Source: Mycobacteriaceae bacterium | GTDB taxonomy: Bacteria > Pseudomonadota > Gammaproteobacteria > Burkholderiales > Burkholderiaceae_D | DNA length: 64,000 bases | Reading direction: 5' to 3' | Assembly (NCBI GenBank): GCA_903970145.1 | Contig: CAJCHO010000014.1 | Coordinates: 1 to 64,000 of the forward strand | In this document: piece by piece, positions 1 to 9,418 of the stretch | Position numbering within the stretch: the stretch's first letter is position 1 | Layout: every line of letters starts with the position of its first letter | Notes under the pieces: model-generated | Told to the model about the DNA's origin: nothing | The model's database searches: none | Seen by the model: the letters and a program-made list of their open reading frames with translations, nothing else | Program-made: the position numbers and the translations under genes

Positions 1-3000
1 ATGCCGCCGGGCGCCACGATCGACGTTGACCCGCCACTGGAAAGCGTAATGCCACCGGCCTGATACGAGCCGGTCGCTGTCAGGTTCAGCGTGTTGCCGA
101 CGCTGATATTGCCGGTCGCGAAGCTAGTGCCGCTGATCGTGGCCGAGCCGTCAGGCGCGGACAGCGTGCCGGTATCGAGGCCCGTGCCGCTTACGGTCAG
201 ATCGCCATTTAGCGCGGTGATGTTGCCGGTATGGAGCGCGCCGCCGGCGACCAGGACCTGGTAGGCCGAGATGGCACCTGCTGCCAGGGTGCCGCTACCG
301 GCATTCAAGTTCACCGTGTCGGTGTAGTAGTAGGGACTGGTGTCGCCCCCGGTGATGGCGCCGGAGCCGCCGGCGATATTCATACTCGTTGCCGACGTCA
401 GGAAGACCGACGTAGCGCTCGTTACCGCGCCCGTGGTAGTCAGACTCCCCGTCGCCGTCAGGTGCATCTCATCCGTGATGTAGCCGTACTCGCCGGTCAC
501 CGGATCATAGATATACCCCGAAGCATAGCCGCGCAGCGTGCCCGTCGAGTTGACCGTGCCGAGCGCTACATTGGCTCCGCTGACGTTGATCGAGGCGGCG
601 TTCAGATTGAGCGCCGTGATGTCGCCACCACTGATGTTCAGGCTATTTCCGGTCTGGACCGCAGAAGTTACGTTCCCGAGACTCACAGCTCCAGTCGCCC
701 CGGCAGTAAGACTGACGTAACCTGCGTTGATGTTGTTGGTACCGGCCTGCAACTGGGTCAGGGCACCGCCGGACCGAAGCAGCACTTCATTAAGGCCCGC
801 GGTGGTCAGATTGATATCGCCAAAGCTCAGCGAGCTGGTACCGCTCGCCGTAAAACTGAACTCATTGAGCGTGTCGGCGGACTGCTGGACGTTGCCGATG
901 GTAATCGTGGATCCGTTGCTTACCGCATTGACCGAGAGGTCCTTGGAGACGAAGCTTGCAGTGCCGCCAGAACCCATGCCCGCCGCCGACGCGCCCAGCT
1001 CGACACCGGTCACGGCGAGGAGCGTACCCGTGGGAGTCTCAGCGGTCACGTCAAAACTTCCAGCATCCGAATAGACCAGGATCTCGCCATTGGTGTCGAC
1101 GATCACCGGCTTGCCCGTGGCGCCAACGCTGGTTCCGGCGGTCAGGCTCACTTCACTGGCTGCGCCGGCCTGAACGACCAGCGGATGGACGAAGGTCGGA
1201 TTTCCGATGGCCCCGCCAGCAGTCAGCGTTGCATTGCCCGTCGTGACGATGTCCGCCGTCGCACTGTCAGCTGTCGGCGCGATCGAACCCGTCGCCGTAA
1301 GACTTACCGCGCCGCCCCCGCCAGCAGCGCTGATCGAATTGTAGGAAATGTTGCCACCCGACGAAATCGTCACCGAGCCATTGGTCGAAGTCAGGCCCTG
1401 CAGAGACACGTTATTCTGGCTTGCGGACAGTGCGATGTCGTAGCCCACAGTGGTCGCCGCACTAGCGACGATGGTACCCGTTCCGTAATTGCTCACGCTA
1501 AGGTCGCCCGCCACATCGGTCGTCCCAAGCAGGATCGAACTCGTTCGCGGATTGGTCGAGGCATAGCCGTAATTCGCTGCGCTCAGGCTCGCGCTACCGG
1601 TCGCCGTCAGGTTGGTGACCGAGATGTTGCCGTTGTCCGACGAAGTGAGATAGACGCTGCCATTGCCACCGGCATCGAGCGTACCGGCGGTGATCGGGCT
1701 CTGGTTGGTACATGAAGTGTTGTAGTAACTGCAGTTTCCCGAACTGAAATAGATGCTGCCACCCGATGTCGTCGCAGACGTCACCGAAATCGCGCCGCTG
1801 GCGCTCACCGACAGGCTCTGTGCGGCGACGGTGCCAAGAGTCGCCCCGCCGGCCGCATTCAGGCTGATCGGTCCGGGTATGTTCAGCGTCGTCGATTGGA
1901 TTCCGCCGTTGGTCACCTGCACGCTCAGACCACCGGCAAACCCGCCGCTGGCGACGGCATTGATATCGAGTGCCGAGCCGCCATTGCCAAGGCTAAACGA
2001 GCTCAGATTCGAGGCGCCTTTGATCGAACTGGCCCCGAGCGCTGCGACCGTACCCGAGAGCTCGATCTGGTTGACGCTCGGGCTACCTGACAGAGAGATG
2101 ATTGCCGGCGCCCCGAGACCGCTTAGCTCCAGGACCGGCGATGCAACGACCAGGGGAGCACCGACCGCGCCGATGGACCCCGTGCTACCACCTGCAGAAA
2201 TATCGAGTGACGAACCCGTAATGCCGCCGCCGGCGACCTGTACGACGCCATCGCCCGCACTCAGGTACACGCCGCCACTGCCATCGATCGAGCCTAGTCT
2301 CAGTGGCGTGCCGGCGCTCGCGATGAGCTGCACGTAGGAAGCTGTGGAGCTGGCGTTGATGACCGTTGCCGCGCTTACCGTGTCGGACTGAGAACCTGCG
2401 GACTTGAGATCGATCGTGCCGCCGACGAGGACGTTGCTGTACAGGCTACCAGCTGGCGCAGCGAGGCTCACTTCTCCCGAACCCGCGTTGACGTGGGCCG
2501 AGCTGATCGATCCGCTCGAAGTGCTCAGGCTTACCGCGCCACCGCTCGATGAGATTGCCGCGTCATAGGACAGGCCTCCGGTGACTGCGATGGTGACGCC
2601 ACCGCCCGCGGTCGAGATGGTGCCTGGACCTGCCACCGTATAACCGGTTAGCGTGATCGATCCGCCTTTGGTCGCCAGAGGGTCGTTGAGCAGGATCGAG
2701 CCACTCGGATTGGCCAGACCGGCCTCGACCGTCAGGCTTGAACCGGTGAATGTGGTTGGGGTATTGAAGTAGACATTGCGCGCGGCCTCGAGGACCACAT
2801 TACCGTTCACCAGATTCAGCCCTGCTGGCGAGATCGTGACGACATTCCCCTCGAATTCGGTGAACTGGCTGACCACCGATGGCAGGACACCGCCATTGGC
2901 CGAGACGATGATATCCAGCGGATCAAGCAGCAGCGAGCCGCGCGCCCCCTGACTCGCCCCAAGGTCAGCTGCACCGGTGAACTCCAGAGTCTGTTTGCCC

Positions 3001-4223
3001 GAAACCTCGGCCGAACCGCCATTGCCGCCAGCGGCTCCGCCCACCGCTGACAGCGAGCCGTAATACTGGGTGTTTTCATTAGACCAGACGACGATCTTGC
3101 CGCCATTGCCGCTACCGGTCGCGTCAGCGATCAGGCTGGCGCCCTGGCCCACGTAGGTAAGGCTGGCGTCCTGGACCCTAGCGTTGGCGCCATGCAGATC
3201 GCCTCCAACCAGGATCTCACCGCCACCGGACAGGCCCGAGGCATTCACGAGACTGCCGGACTCGACCCCGACGCGGTTGCCGAGCAATTCGATGCTTCCG
3301 CCCTTCCCGCTGGCGCCGCTCGCAAGGACCTGCCCGGACACCTCGGTGGTACCGAGGGTGCTTTGAATCGTGATCGAGCCGCCGGACGCTCCATTGCTCT
3401 GGGTCACGCTGCCGATACCAAGATTCACTTCGCTCGTGCCAACCAGGCGGATCGAACCCGATGCGTCGGCAACCATGCCATCCGCGCGGACCACTCCGTC
3501 CTGCTGCAGACTACCTGCAAATACCTGCACCGTTCCGCTGTCGGCGATCAGCTTGCCCAGATTGATCACCGAATCACTTGGCGCCTGGACCTCGAAACTG
3601 ATATCGGCGAAATCACTACTGGATATCTGCACCTTGCGTCCAGCGGCGAGGAGCAATTGGCCGCCCGGCGCGAAAATCACGCCGCTGTTTTCGATGTTCG
3701 GCGCGATCAATGCGATCTGCCCGCCGGGCCCCACCGAAATCATGCCCTGATTCTCGATCGCGCCGGCGTTGCCGGCAGCGAAGAACTTGAGCTTGCCCGC
3801 CAGAAAATCAGCGTCGGCGATATCGAGTGTCGAGGCGATGAATCCGTTGGTATCGATGCGCCCGCCGACGCCAATCACGATTCCGTTGGGATTGATCAGG
3901 AAGATGCGACCGTTGGCCTGTAGCTGCCCGAGGATCTCCGAGGCCTCCGCGCCGACCACGCGATTGAGCACGGCGCTATTGGCCGAAGGCTCGATGAAGC
4001 GTGTCACCTGACCAGCGCCGATCGAGAACTGGTTCCAGTTGATGATCGCCCCGTTCGAGGCCTGGATCTGGGTCGTCGAGGTATTGGGCTGGCTGATCGT
4101 CACCTGACCGTTGACGACGACCGCTCCGGTCGGGCCGGCGACTGCGCGGTCTGAAAATGCCAGGTGGATCGACAAGGCAAGTATTGCACCCTGACGCAAC
4201 TTAAATGCCGGACCACGCGCCAT
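1..4223 (-). CDS. Filamentous haemagglutinin-like two-partner-secretion exoprotein (C-terminus beyond window)
   Basis: The minus frame stays open from an ATG at 4223 to the left edge, giving 1,407 codons without a stop. Residues 1-30 are a signal peptide (basic start, hydrophobic ILALSIHLAF, ending AVAG). Residues about 31-150 match the TPS secretion domain: VVNGQVTISQP, INWNQFSIGAG, LNRVVG (86-91) and FLINPNG (108-114, containing NPNG). The rest is a Gly/Ser/Thr/Val-rich repetitive beta-helix of the filamentous haemagglutinin type. An AAGGGG ribosome site sits 5 bases before the ATG, which favours it over the upstream in-frame GTG at 4358. Such proteins are exported by a TpsB/FhaC-type pore; none is in the window, so it may lie further left. 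Only two cysteines are visible (C831, C838). Family assignment is secure; the ligand, final length and any link to the adjacent polysaccharide locus are unknown. Confidence 0.9.
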   Translation of the reverse strand, partial: MARGPAFKLRQGAILALSIHLAFSDRAVAGPTGAVVVNGQVTISQPNTSTTQIQASNGAIINWNQFSIGAGQVTRFIEPSANSAVLNRVVGAEASEILGQLQANGRIFLINPNGIVIGVGGRIDTNGFIASTLDIADADFLAGKLKFFAAGNAGAIENQGMISVGPGGQIALIAPNIENSGVIFAPGGQLLLAAGRKVQISSSDFADISFEVQAPSDSVINLGKLIADSGTVQVFAGSLQQDGVVRADGMVADASGSIRLVGTSEVNLGIGSVTQSNGASGGSITIQSTLGTTEVSGQVLASGASGKGGSIELLGNRVGVESGSLVNASGLSGGGEILVGGDLHGANARVQDASLTYVGQGASLIADATGSGNGGKIVVWSNENTQYYGSLSAVGGAAGGNGGSAEVSGKQTLEFTGAADLGASQGARGSLLLDPLDIIVSANGGVLPSVVSQFTEFEGNVVTISPAGLNLVNGNVVLEAARNVYFNTPTTFTGSSLTVEAGLANPSGSILLNDPLATKGGSITLTGYTVAGPGTISTAGGGVTIAVTGGLSYDAAISSSGGAVSLSTSSGSISSAHVNAGSGEVSLAAPAGSLYSNVLVGGTIDLKSAGSQSDTVSAATVINASSTASYVQLIASAGTPLRLGSIDGSGGVYLSAGDGVVQVAGGGITGSSLDISAGGSTGSIGAVGAPLVVASPVLELSGLGAPAIISLSGSPSVNQIELSGTVAALGASSIKGASNLSSFSLGNGGSALDINAVASGGFAGGLSVQVTNGGIQSTTLNIPGPISLNAAGGATLGTVAAQSLSVSASGAISVTSATTSGGSIYFSSGNCSYYNTSCTNQSPITAGTLDAGGNGSVYLTSSDNGNISVTNLTATGSASLSAANYGYASTNPRTSSILLGTTDVAGDLSVSNYGTGTIVASAATTVGYDIALSASQNNVSLQGLTSTNGSVTISSGGNISYNSISAAGGGGAVSLTATGSIAPTADSATADIVTTGNATLTAGGAIGNPTFVHPLVVQAGAASEVSLTAGTSVGATGKPVIVDTNGEILVYSDAGSFDVTAETPTGTLLAVTGVELGASAAGMGSGGTASFVSKDLSVNAVSNGSTITIGNVQQSADTLNEFSFTASGTSSLSFGDINLTTAGLNEVLLRSGGALTQLQAGTNNINAGYVSLTAGATGAVSLGNVTSAVQTGNSLNISGGDITALNLNAASINVSGANVALGTVNSTGTLRGYASGYIYDPVTGEYGYITDEMHLTATGSLTTTGAVTSATSVFLTSATSMNIAGGSGAITGGDTSPYYYTDTVNLNAGSGTLAAGAISAYQVLVAGGALHTGNITALNGDLTVSGTGLDTGTLSAPDGSATISGTSFATGNISVGNTLNLTATGSYQAGGITLSSGGSTSIVAPGG

Positions 4224-4721
4224 GCGAACCCCTTGACGCCGATTCGGTTTGCGCCCTGCGTGGCCTCGGCTTGGGCGGCAGGAACGCGGGGCAGAATCGA
4301 CGAGCGCTGCAAGCAGATACGTTGAAGTGACCAGCGGCCCGGTGGCATCTTGGCTCACTCGTGCCGCGGCGTTCCCTGAATCATTGGATCGGTCCCGCAA
4401 GTCATTTGTCCGCTTACCGAACCGATAGCAAACTCTAACAGATGACGCCAGGGAATTACCGTGTCAAAGTTCGCAAAAACCCCCAAAAAAGCTGGGTGAA
4501 ATCCCTAGTTGGGGGGAATTTTGACGGTTGAGCGAGTTAGACGCCAATTGCTGCGGCAGGACTGACGATTTGGCCAACGATCAGGCGGGCCTGACCCAGG
4601 GGTCTGAAAGAATCGGGCGGCCTGAGATTCGAGCGAGGGGCAGCGAGGGCCCCGATCACGACTGCTGAGTCCAGGTCTTGCGAGACGCGGCTCGCGGCAT
4701 GAAGCCGGGCCGGCGAGCTGG
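4224..4721. other. Non-coding stretch upstream of the exoprotein gene
   Basis: About 500 bases lie between the exoprotein start and the end of the glycosyltransferase gene; both are on the minus strand. I see no convincing gene. A minus-strand TTGACA occurs at 4467-4462, but the hexamer at the right spacing (CATCTG) is poor, so a promoter here is only a suggestion. Runs of C/A (4480-4490) and G (4514-4519) make the stretch compositionally odd. Confidence 0.4.
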
Positions 4722-5579
4722 TCAGCGCGCCTTGCGCCGCGGCCCCAAGGCCTTTAGCAAGAACACGATGTTGCGAAGATTGAATCCGTAGCTGACGAAT
4801 TCGATGAGCTCCGGCAGATGCGGCCTGATTCCGTAAAAGTCGCCGAACACCTGCAGCAGGAGTTCCTGCTTGAGGCGCGCGCTCAGATCAGCGTTCTTCG
4901 CGAGGACCTGATGGTAGCCAAGCAGAATGCGGTCGCGGGTACGTCTCGAGCGCCGCCCAGGTCTCGGTTCATCATCGAACAGGTAGGTGGCGACGTCCAA
5001 CAACCTCGCAGGTCCGTACTTTCTTACGAGTCGCAAATATAGTTCCAGGTCGTCCCAGGCGACCAGTTCCTCGTCGTAGCACCCCACCTCGATCATGCGC
5101 TCGCGCGTGACAAACATCTGGTTGCCAATCACATTGCGCCGTATCAGATGCTCGAATCGCGCCGAGCCCAGCTTCTCGCTGCGCTTGATCTGGCCACCAC
5201 GCCGCACCAGATCTTGTGAGTACACGCAGGAGAACTGTTCGCCGCCGCTCTCCAGGATCTGCCAGAACTCAAGGAAGCCCTGAATTCGATTTGGCAGCAG
5301 CTCGTCATCGTCGTCGAGTCCCGTAATGAAGCTACCCTTGGCCGTGCGAATCGCCCGATTGCGAGAACGACACACGCCGATGGATTGGTCGTTGCGAAGC
5401 ACCCTGACCCGGGGATCTCGTGCGCCGATACTGCGCAAGAACTCCGCGGTGTCATCGGTCGATCCGTCATCGACAACCAGCACTTCGAGCTCCGTATGGG
5501 TCTGCGCAAGCACCGATTCAAGTGCCTTGCTAAGCAGCACTCGCCGATTTTTTGTCGGGATGAAGACAGAGACCAACAC
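4722..5579 (-). CDS. Family 2 glycosyltransferase
   Basis: A 285-residue GT-A glycosyltransferase expected to add a sugar to the lipid-linked repeat unit on the cytoplasmic face. The N-terminus has VSVFIPTKNR, then LEVLVVDDGSTDDT (nucleotide binding), SRNRAIRTAKG and the metal-binding GLDDDDELLPNR (DDDD in place of a plain DxD). The C-terminal part is family-variable. The start is a GTG at 5579 preceded by GGAGG about 9 bases upstream. It is the last gene of the minus-strand pair with the flippase at 5704-7188 (124-base gap), which fits polysaccharide assembly. Donor and acceptor sugars cannot be read from the sequence. Confidence 0.88.
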   Translation of the reverse strand: MLVSVFIPTKNRRVLLSKALESVLAQTHTELEVLVVDDGSTDDTAEFLRSIGARDPRVRVLRNDQSIGVCRSRNRAIRTAKGSFITGLDDDDELLPNRIQGFLEFWQILESGGEQFSCVYSQDLVRRGGQIKRSEKLGSARFEHLIRRNVIGNQMFVTRERMIEVGCYDEELVAWDDLELYLRLVRKYGPARLLDVATYLFDDEPRPGRRSRRTRDRILLGYHQVLAKNADLSARLKQELLLQVFGDFYGIRPHLPELIEFVSYGFNLRNIVFLLKALGPRRKAR

Positions 5580-5703
5580 CGCAGTTTTCCTCCGGTCGAG
5601 TAAATCCTGGACGAACCAGGTCCCGTCAATTCAAGGCGGGCAATCACCCCGGATCAGCATGAACTTGCCCTGTCTGACCGAGAAGCTAGCGAGCTGACCA
5701 GAC

Positions 5704-7188
5704 TCAGGGAGCCGCATTGGTGCCTTCGCGGTTCCCCCGCAGCACTCGCGCGAACTGGATCAACTCGCGAGTAAAGCGGGGCGCCAATAGCCACAGTGCC
5801 GCAAGGTACACCAAAGACCCGGCAGTGATCATTAACGCCAGATAAGCAACGCCATTCGTAAAGGTGAGTACCCAGGGACGGGCGCCCCACAGCAGCCCGG
5901 ACATGACCAACGCTGAAACGAGCGGGGGCCAGAGCCTTGCGACAAGATCCCGCAGGCGCACCCCGGTCAGGGAAATCAGCATGCTTACCTGGAAGGGAAC
6001 AAGCAGATAGATGCGCGACACATAGGCTATCGCTACCGCGAGCAAGCCATAGGGAACGGCGATGATCGTCAGGGTGATGCCGACGACGATATGCATTGCT
6101 GCCAGTTTGAGGGTCGCCCCCGGTCGGCCAATCGCAGAAAACGCCGGTACGCTTGCAGTATTGATGGCGTGTGAGAGAAAACCAAGCGATAACACCTGTG
6201 CGACAGGAACGGCTTCTGCCCAGCGGCTGCCAAATAGAAAGGGTATCGCCTCGGGCGCCAAGACTCCGAAGCCAAGGAAGGCTGGGCACACGATCAATCC
6301 GATCACCGAGTTATAGCGCAGGATTGCACTGGCAAGTCCATTTCGGTCGTGTTGCAGGGGAGCGAGGGTGGACAGCGCGCTGGAGGCAAATGGGGCGACC
6401 GAGAATTGGATCAGCATATCGATCGCGCGAAAGCTCAATCGAAAAACGCCCACGCTCGCCGCATTCAATCCGCGACCGATTATGAAGTCCTGTGAGCGGA
6501 CCACCACGAACCAGGACGCTTGCGTGAGCATGATCTTGCCGCTGAACTTGATCACGCCGATCGTGCGACCCCAGTTCAGTCGCAATCTGGGCATCCAGCG
6601 AAAGGCCTGCCAGGCCATCAATGTCGAGAGCGTCTCGGTGACGGTTCTTTGCAGAACCAGACTCCAGGCTCCCCACCCATAGGCCGCCGCAGTGATCCCC
6701 AGAACTCCGCCGCATAAACCAGCGATAAAGACCCGTGCCGCGACCGAGCGATAGCCGAACTCGCGTAACTTTCGGCCGGTGTGAACGCCACCGAGCGCCG
6801 AGATGGGTATCACCACCACCACCGCCCAGATCAGGCTGCGTAGCGCCGGTTCGCGAAAGTAAATCGAAAGCGGTATCGCAAGTGCGCTGAGAACGGCAGC
6901 GATCGCAACGGCCATCAGAAAATTAGCGCAGAAGATGCTGTCCGCCAATTCCTCGTCGAGATCAGGTTCGCGAACGATCGCGTCGGGAAATCCCGCGCTG
7001 GCGAGGAGCTTGCCGAACTCGGCAAACAATAGGGCAAGCGCGAACAGTCCCATCTCCTTGGGACTGATCAGATGCGCGAGGACGAGAAACAGAACGAAGG
7101 CAAAGCCCTGTTCGACGAACGCCCGGACCAGGGACCAAAAGATCGAGCCCGCCGTGCGGCGTTTGAGCTCCGCTCGGGATCCGATCAC
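5704..7188 (-). CDS. Wzx-like flippase, polysaccharide transporter family (MOP superfamily)
   Basis: This 494-residue protein has about 12-14 hydrophobic helices and typical lipopolysaccharide-flippase segments near the N-terminus (SIFWSLVRAFVEQG, LISPKEMGLFALA, FPDAIVRE). Such proteins flip undecaprenyl-PP-linked repeat units to the periplasmic face of the inner membrane. The open frame extends to a TTG at 7257, but the extra 23 residues are Gly/Arg-rich and non-hydrophobic, so I chose the GTG at 7188 (VIGSRAELKRR); the start is uncertain. It precedes the GT2 gene on the same strand and is divergent from the pyruvyltransferase. It is probably the translocase of the eps locus because no other flippase is visible. 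Confidence 0.88.
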   Translation of the reverse strand: MIGSRAELKRRTAGSIFWSLVRAFVEQGFAFVLFLVLAHLISPKEMGLFALALLFAEFGKLLASAGFPDAIVREPDLDEELADSIFCANFLMAVAIAAVLSALAIPLSIYFREPALRSLIWAVVVVIPISALGGVHTGRKLREFGYRSVAARVFIAGLCGGVLGITAAAYGWGAWSLVLQRTVTETLSTLMAWQAFRWMPRLRLNWGRTIGVIKFSGKIMLTQASWFVVVRSQDFIIGRGLNAASVGVFRLSFRAIDMLIQFSVAPFASSALSTLAPLQHDRNGLASAILRYNSVIGLIVCPAFLGFGVLAPEAIPFLFGSRWAEAVPVAQVLSLGFLSHAINTASVPAFSAIGRPGATLKLAAMHIVVGITLTIIAVPYGLLAVAIAYVSRIYLLVPFQVSMLISLTGVRLRDLVARLWPPLVSALVMSGLLWGARPWVLTFTNGVAYLALMITAGSLVYLAALWLLAPRFTRELIQFARVLRGNREGTNAAP

Positions 7189-7653
7189 AAAGGCCCGCCC
7201 GCCGCGCAATCTGCCAGGCCCAAGTCCGTATGATTCGCCAAGGCCATCACGCGGCAAGCACCGTCTGTCCGCAAATCATCGTCTCGCCCACTGGAAAATT
7301 GACATAATCGGCGGGAATGATAGTCTCGCCGCCACGGCCAGCGGTCGGCGGCGGTGGCACGAACGAATGCTAGTCCCTTAATGCGCGCTGCGGTCGAACA
7401 TTCATGCGAACGCGCAGTTTCGGTTTGCCCGACACTGCGCGCCGTCCCCAACCCGACACGCGCAGCCACCTTGCAAGCCGCATAACGCGCTCCTGGACGA
7501 GATTGTAGCGTGACCGGCTGCCCGGGCCGCGGGCCGATCACGAGATACCACGCGCCGCTTTGGGACCGACGAGCGACGCGTCGGTCCTCTGGTAGGCTCG
7601 CATCTTGCTAATAACTGAGAATCCATTCTCTAGCGCATTTGAGGGAGCAGTCT
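7189..7653. other. Divergent intergenic region, flippase / pyruvyltransferase
   Basis: About 460 bases separate the two divergent genes. On the plus strand TTGACA at 7299-7304 is followed after 16 bases by TAGTCT (7321-7326) with an extended TG just upstream, a possible sigma-70 promoter firing toward the pyruvyltransferase although 330 bases from its start. Small open frames here have no recognisable product. No repeat or RNA gene was seen. Confidence 0.35.
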
Positions 7654-8706
7654 TTGAGTCTCGAACCCCCTTCCAGAGAAGACCTCGCGAAACACGCCGC
7701 TATCATGGGGCGGATGTCCGCGATGCTCGACGACTTGCTCTCGGTGATTCCGCGGCGATCCAAGATTGTCTATATCGACTACCCGATCCACTTCAATGTG
7801 GGCGATCTCTTGATCCACTGGGGCACGGAACGATTCTTCTCGCGGGCCGAGTACCAGGTCAGCGCGAGCTATTCAATTTTTGACCTGTGCCGAACCGACT
7901 CGACTAGTCGCCCCGTTATACGTCTGAAAAATTGGGTAGAACCCTATCTCGCTGGCCTGGACAGCGAGACAATCGTTGTATTTCACGGCGGGGGCAACTT
8001 CGGCGATCTGTATCCCCATCATCAGGCACTGCGTGAGGCCGTAATCAAAGCATGCCCGTCACGACGTCTGGTCCTGCTACCGCAAAGCATCCACTTTGAC
8101 GATCCGGTGGAGGAACTCCGAAGCCTCTCCATATTTTCCGCGCACCCGGACTTGCATGCATTTCTACGCGATCAGCCCTCACTTGAGGTATATCGGCGGG
8201 TGGTGCCGCGTCACGCGGCTCTATTGCCGGATATGGCTTTCGCACTCTGGGAACTACTTGGCATCGGAGGTACGCAAGCCTCGTCCGGACCGCTTGAACA
8301 ACAGCGTGTCGACATGGAAGCGACGTCCCCGTCAAGCATCAACTCCGAATCGATGGATTGGTCGGACCTGCTCGCGCTAAGCGACAAGATAGCGCTACTG
8401 GTAATTCGCAAGGGCCTTACGCTTGCCCCGAGATGGTTCGCCCCCATACTCCATTCGCTATGGAAGCGCCGGCGTGACCGTGTCCTGAAACGCGCCACCG
8501 AACTGTTCACTCGCCACAATTCTCTCGTAACCGACCGGCTGCACGGCCTCATCCTCGCGTGCTTGTTGAATCGCCCCGTCAGTTACCGGGACAATAGCTA
8601 CGGCAAGCTCTCGCGCTTCGCCGATGCTTGGCTGCGGGAGAGTCCGCTCGTGACGGCCCAGGCGGCTACCGAGGAATCGTCGAGGAGCAAGGGGCCCGTC
8701 TCCTAG
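7654..8706 (+). CDS. Polysaccharide pyruvyltransferase family protein
   Basis: The product is about 350 residues and resembles the PS_pyruv_trans family (CsaB/WcaK/ExoV type), which adds ketal-linked pyruvate from phosphoenolpyruvate to sugars. Visible family features are YIDYPIHFNVGDLLIHWG near the N-terminus, VVFHGGGNFGDLYP, a LVLLPQSIHF strand, and the C-terminal LVTDRLHGLILACLLNRP containing the diagnostic DRLHG. Translation probably starts at a TTG at 7654, six bases after GGGAG; an in-frame TTG at 7639 lacks this site. It stands alone on the plus strand, convergent with a PEP-CTERM gene. Its presence suggests an acidic, pyruvylated polysaccharide. Confidence 0.85.
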   Translation: MSLEPPSREDLAKHAAIMGRMSAMLDDLLSVIPRRSKIVYIDYPIHFNVGDLLIHWGTERFFSRAEYQVSASYSIFDLCRTDSTSRPVIRLKNWVEPYLAGLDSETIVVFHGGGNFGDLYPHHQALREAVIKACPSRRLVLLPQSIHFDDPVEELRSLSIFSAHPDLHAFLRDQPSLEVYRRVVPRHAALLPDMAFALWELLGIGGTQASSGPLEQQRVDMEATSPSSINSESMDWSDLLALSDKIALLVIRKGLTLAPRWFAPILHSLWKRRRDRVLKRATELFTRHNSLVTDRLHGLILACLLNRPVSYRDNSYGKLSRFADAWLRESPLVTAQAATEESSRSKGPVS

Positions 8707-8748
8707 CCTCGCGTAGGCGCTGCCGCAAGGCGCACAGATCTTCGGGCG

Positions 8749-8777
8749 AAAAAAACCGCCTGACCAAGCAGGCGGTT
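8749..8777 (-). terminator. Intrinsic terminator after the first PEP-CTERM gene
   Basis: Perfect 9-bp arms AACCGCCTG (8754-8762) and CAGGCGGTT (8769-8777) flank a 6-base loop. On the minus strand the stem runs into a T tract (8755-8749), as expected of a rho-independent terminator 22 bases after the minus-strand PEP-CTERM stop codon. It also lies downstream of the convergent pyruvyltransferase gene but lacks a T run in that direction. Confidence 0.88.
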
Positions 8778-8798
8778 CTTGTAGGACGCAGTCGCGGG

Positions 8799-9335
8799 TC
8801 AGAGGCCCGAAGCCCTGCGACGCTTGCTGACATAGAGCATCATGCCGAGTCCGACCAGCATCGCAGCCCAGGTGCCCGGCTCCGGAACAGCACTGACAAG
8901 ACCGATCTCCCCGCCGAACGCGCCGCCCTTCTTGCCCCAGTTTCCGGAGATGTCGATCGTGTAGACGCCAGCGCCCAAGCCGGAGAACGATTGCGAGAAT
9001 CCTTCGAGATGACTCTTGCCGCTGCCAAGCGCGCCGCTAAAAGCCGGGCCACCGAAGATCTCCGTACTGCCCTTGAAGATATCGACATTGATGTTCTTCA
9101 GGCCAGTCTTGCCTGACTCGAGTGCGATCAGGTCGATCAGTGCGCTTGTGTTGCCCGTGGCAACATCAAACGAAAACGTGTCGTTGAAGTGACCACCTGT
9201 GGTTGAAGCGCCGAAGAAGAGCACTTCATTGCCGCTCTGTAGGTCGGCAAATACGCCGGGATTCGCAGCATTCGCCGCGACCGGTAGGGTCACAGCCAAG
9301 AGCGCCAGGAGCTTAACAAGGTGTCGATTCATCAT
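8799..9335 (-). CDS. FxDxF-type PEP-CTERM protein, exosortase substrate
   Basis: A 178-residue secreted protein with signal peptide (MMNRHLVKLLALLAVTLPVA, cleavage near ANA). The middle carries FNDTFSFD, the FxDxF signature of this PEP-CTERM subfamily, then GVYTIDISGNWGKKGGAFGG. The C-terminus is a textbook tripartite sorting signal: VPEP at 150-153, a hydrophobic helix (AAMLVGLGMMLYV) and a basic KRRR tail. Exosortase XrtB, encoded at 23604-24482, is the expected processing enzyme at the inner membrane. It is a clear paralogue of the protein at 12888-13421, sharing the FxDxF segment, the sGxYTIxISGxWG segment and the SAVPEP junction. A conserved 20-bp element lies 84 bases upstream. Its function in the matrix is unknown. 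Confidence 0.9.
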   Translation of the reverse strand: MMNRHLVKLLALLAVTLPVAANAANPGVFADLQSGNEVLFFGASTTGGHFNDTFSFDVATGNTSALIDLIALESGKTGLKNINVDIFKGSTEIFGGPAFSGALGSGKSHLEGFSQSFSGLGAGVYTIDISGNWGKKGGAFGGEIGLVSAVPEPGTWAAMLVGLGMMLYVSKRRRASGL

Positions 9336-9418
9336 GTGCTGCCTCTAAAAAGTGATCTGTCGTGATTCGGTAGTGCCTGATTTATCAAGGCAAATAGTGG
9401 CAATTCGCGTAGTGCACC

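Noticed and set aside
231-2337. Long plus-strand open frames opposite the exoprotein gene (e.g. 231-1715, 1753-2337)
   Set aside because: They mirror the repetitive, stop-poor minus frame, encode Arg-rich low-complexity sequence with no domain, and conflict with a 1,407-codon frame bearing a clear TPS domain.
1-4223. Tandem repeat or CRISPR-like array in the exoprotein region
   Set aside because: Repetition is at the level of loose beta-helix rungs; no constant repeat/spacer unit is present.
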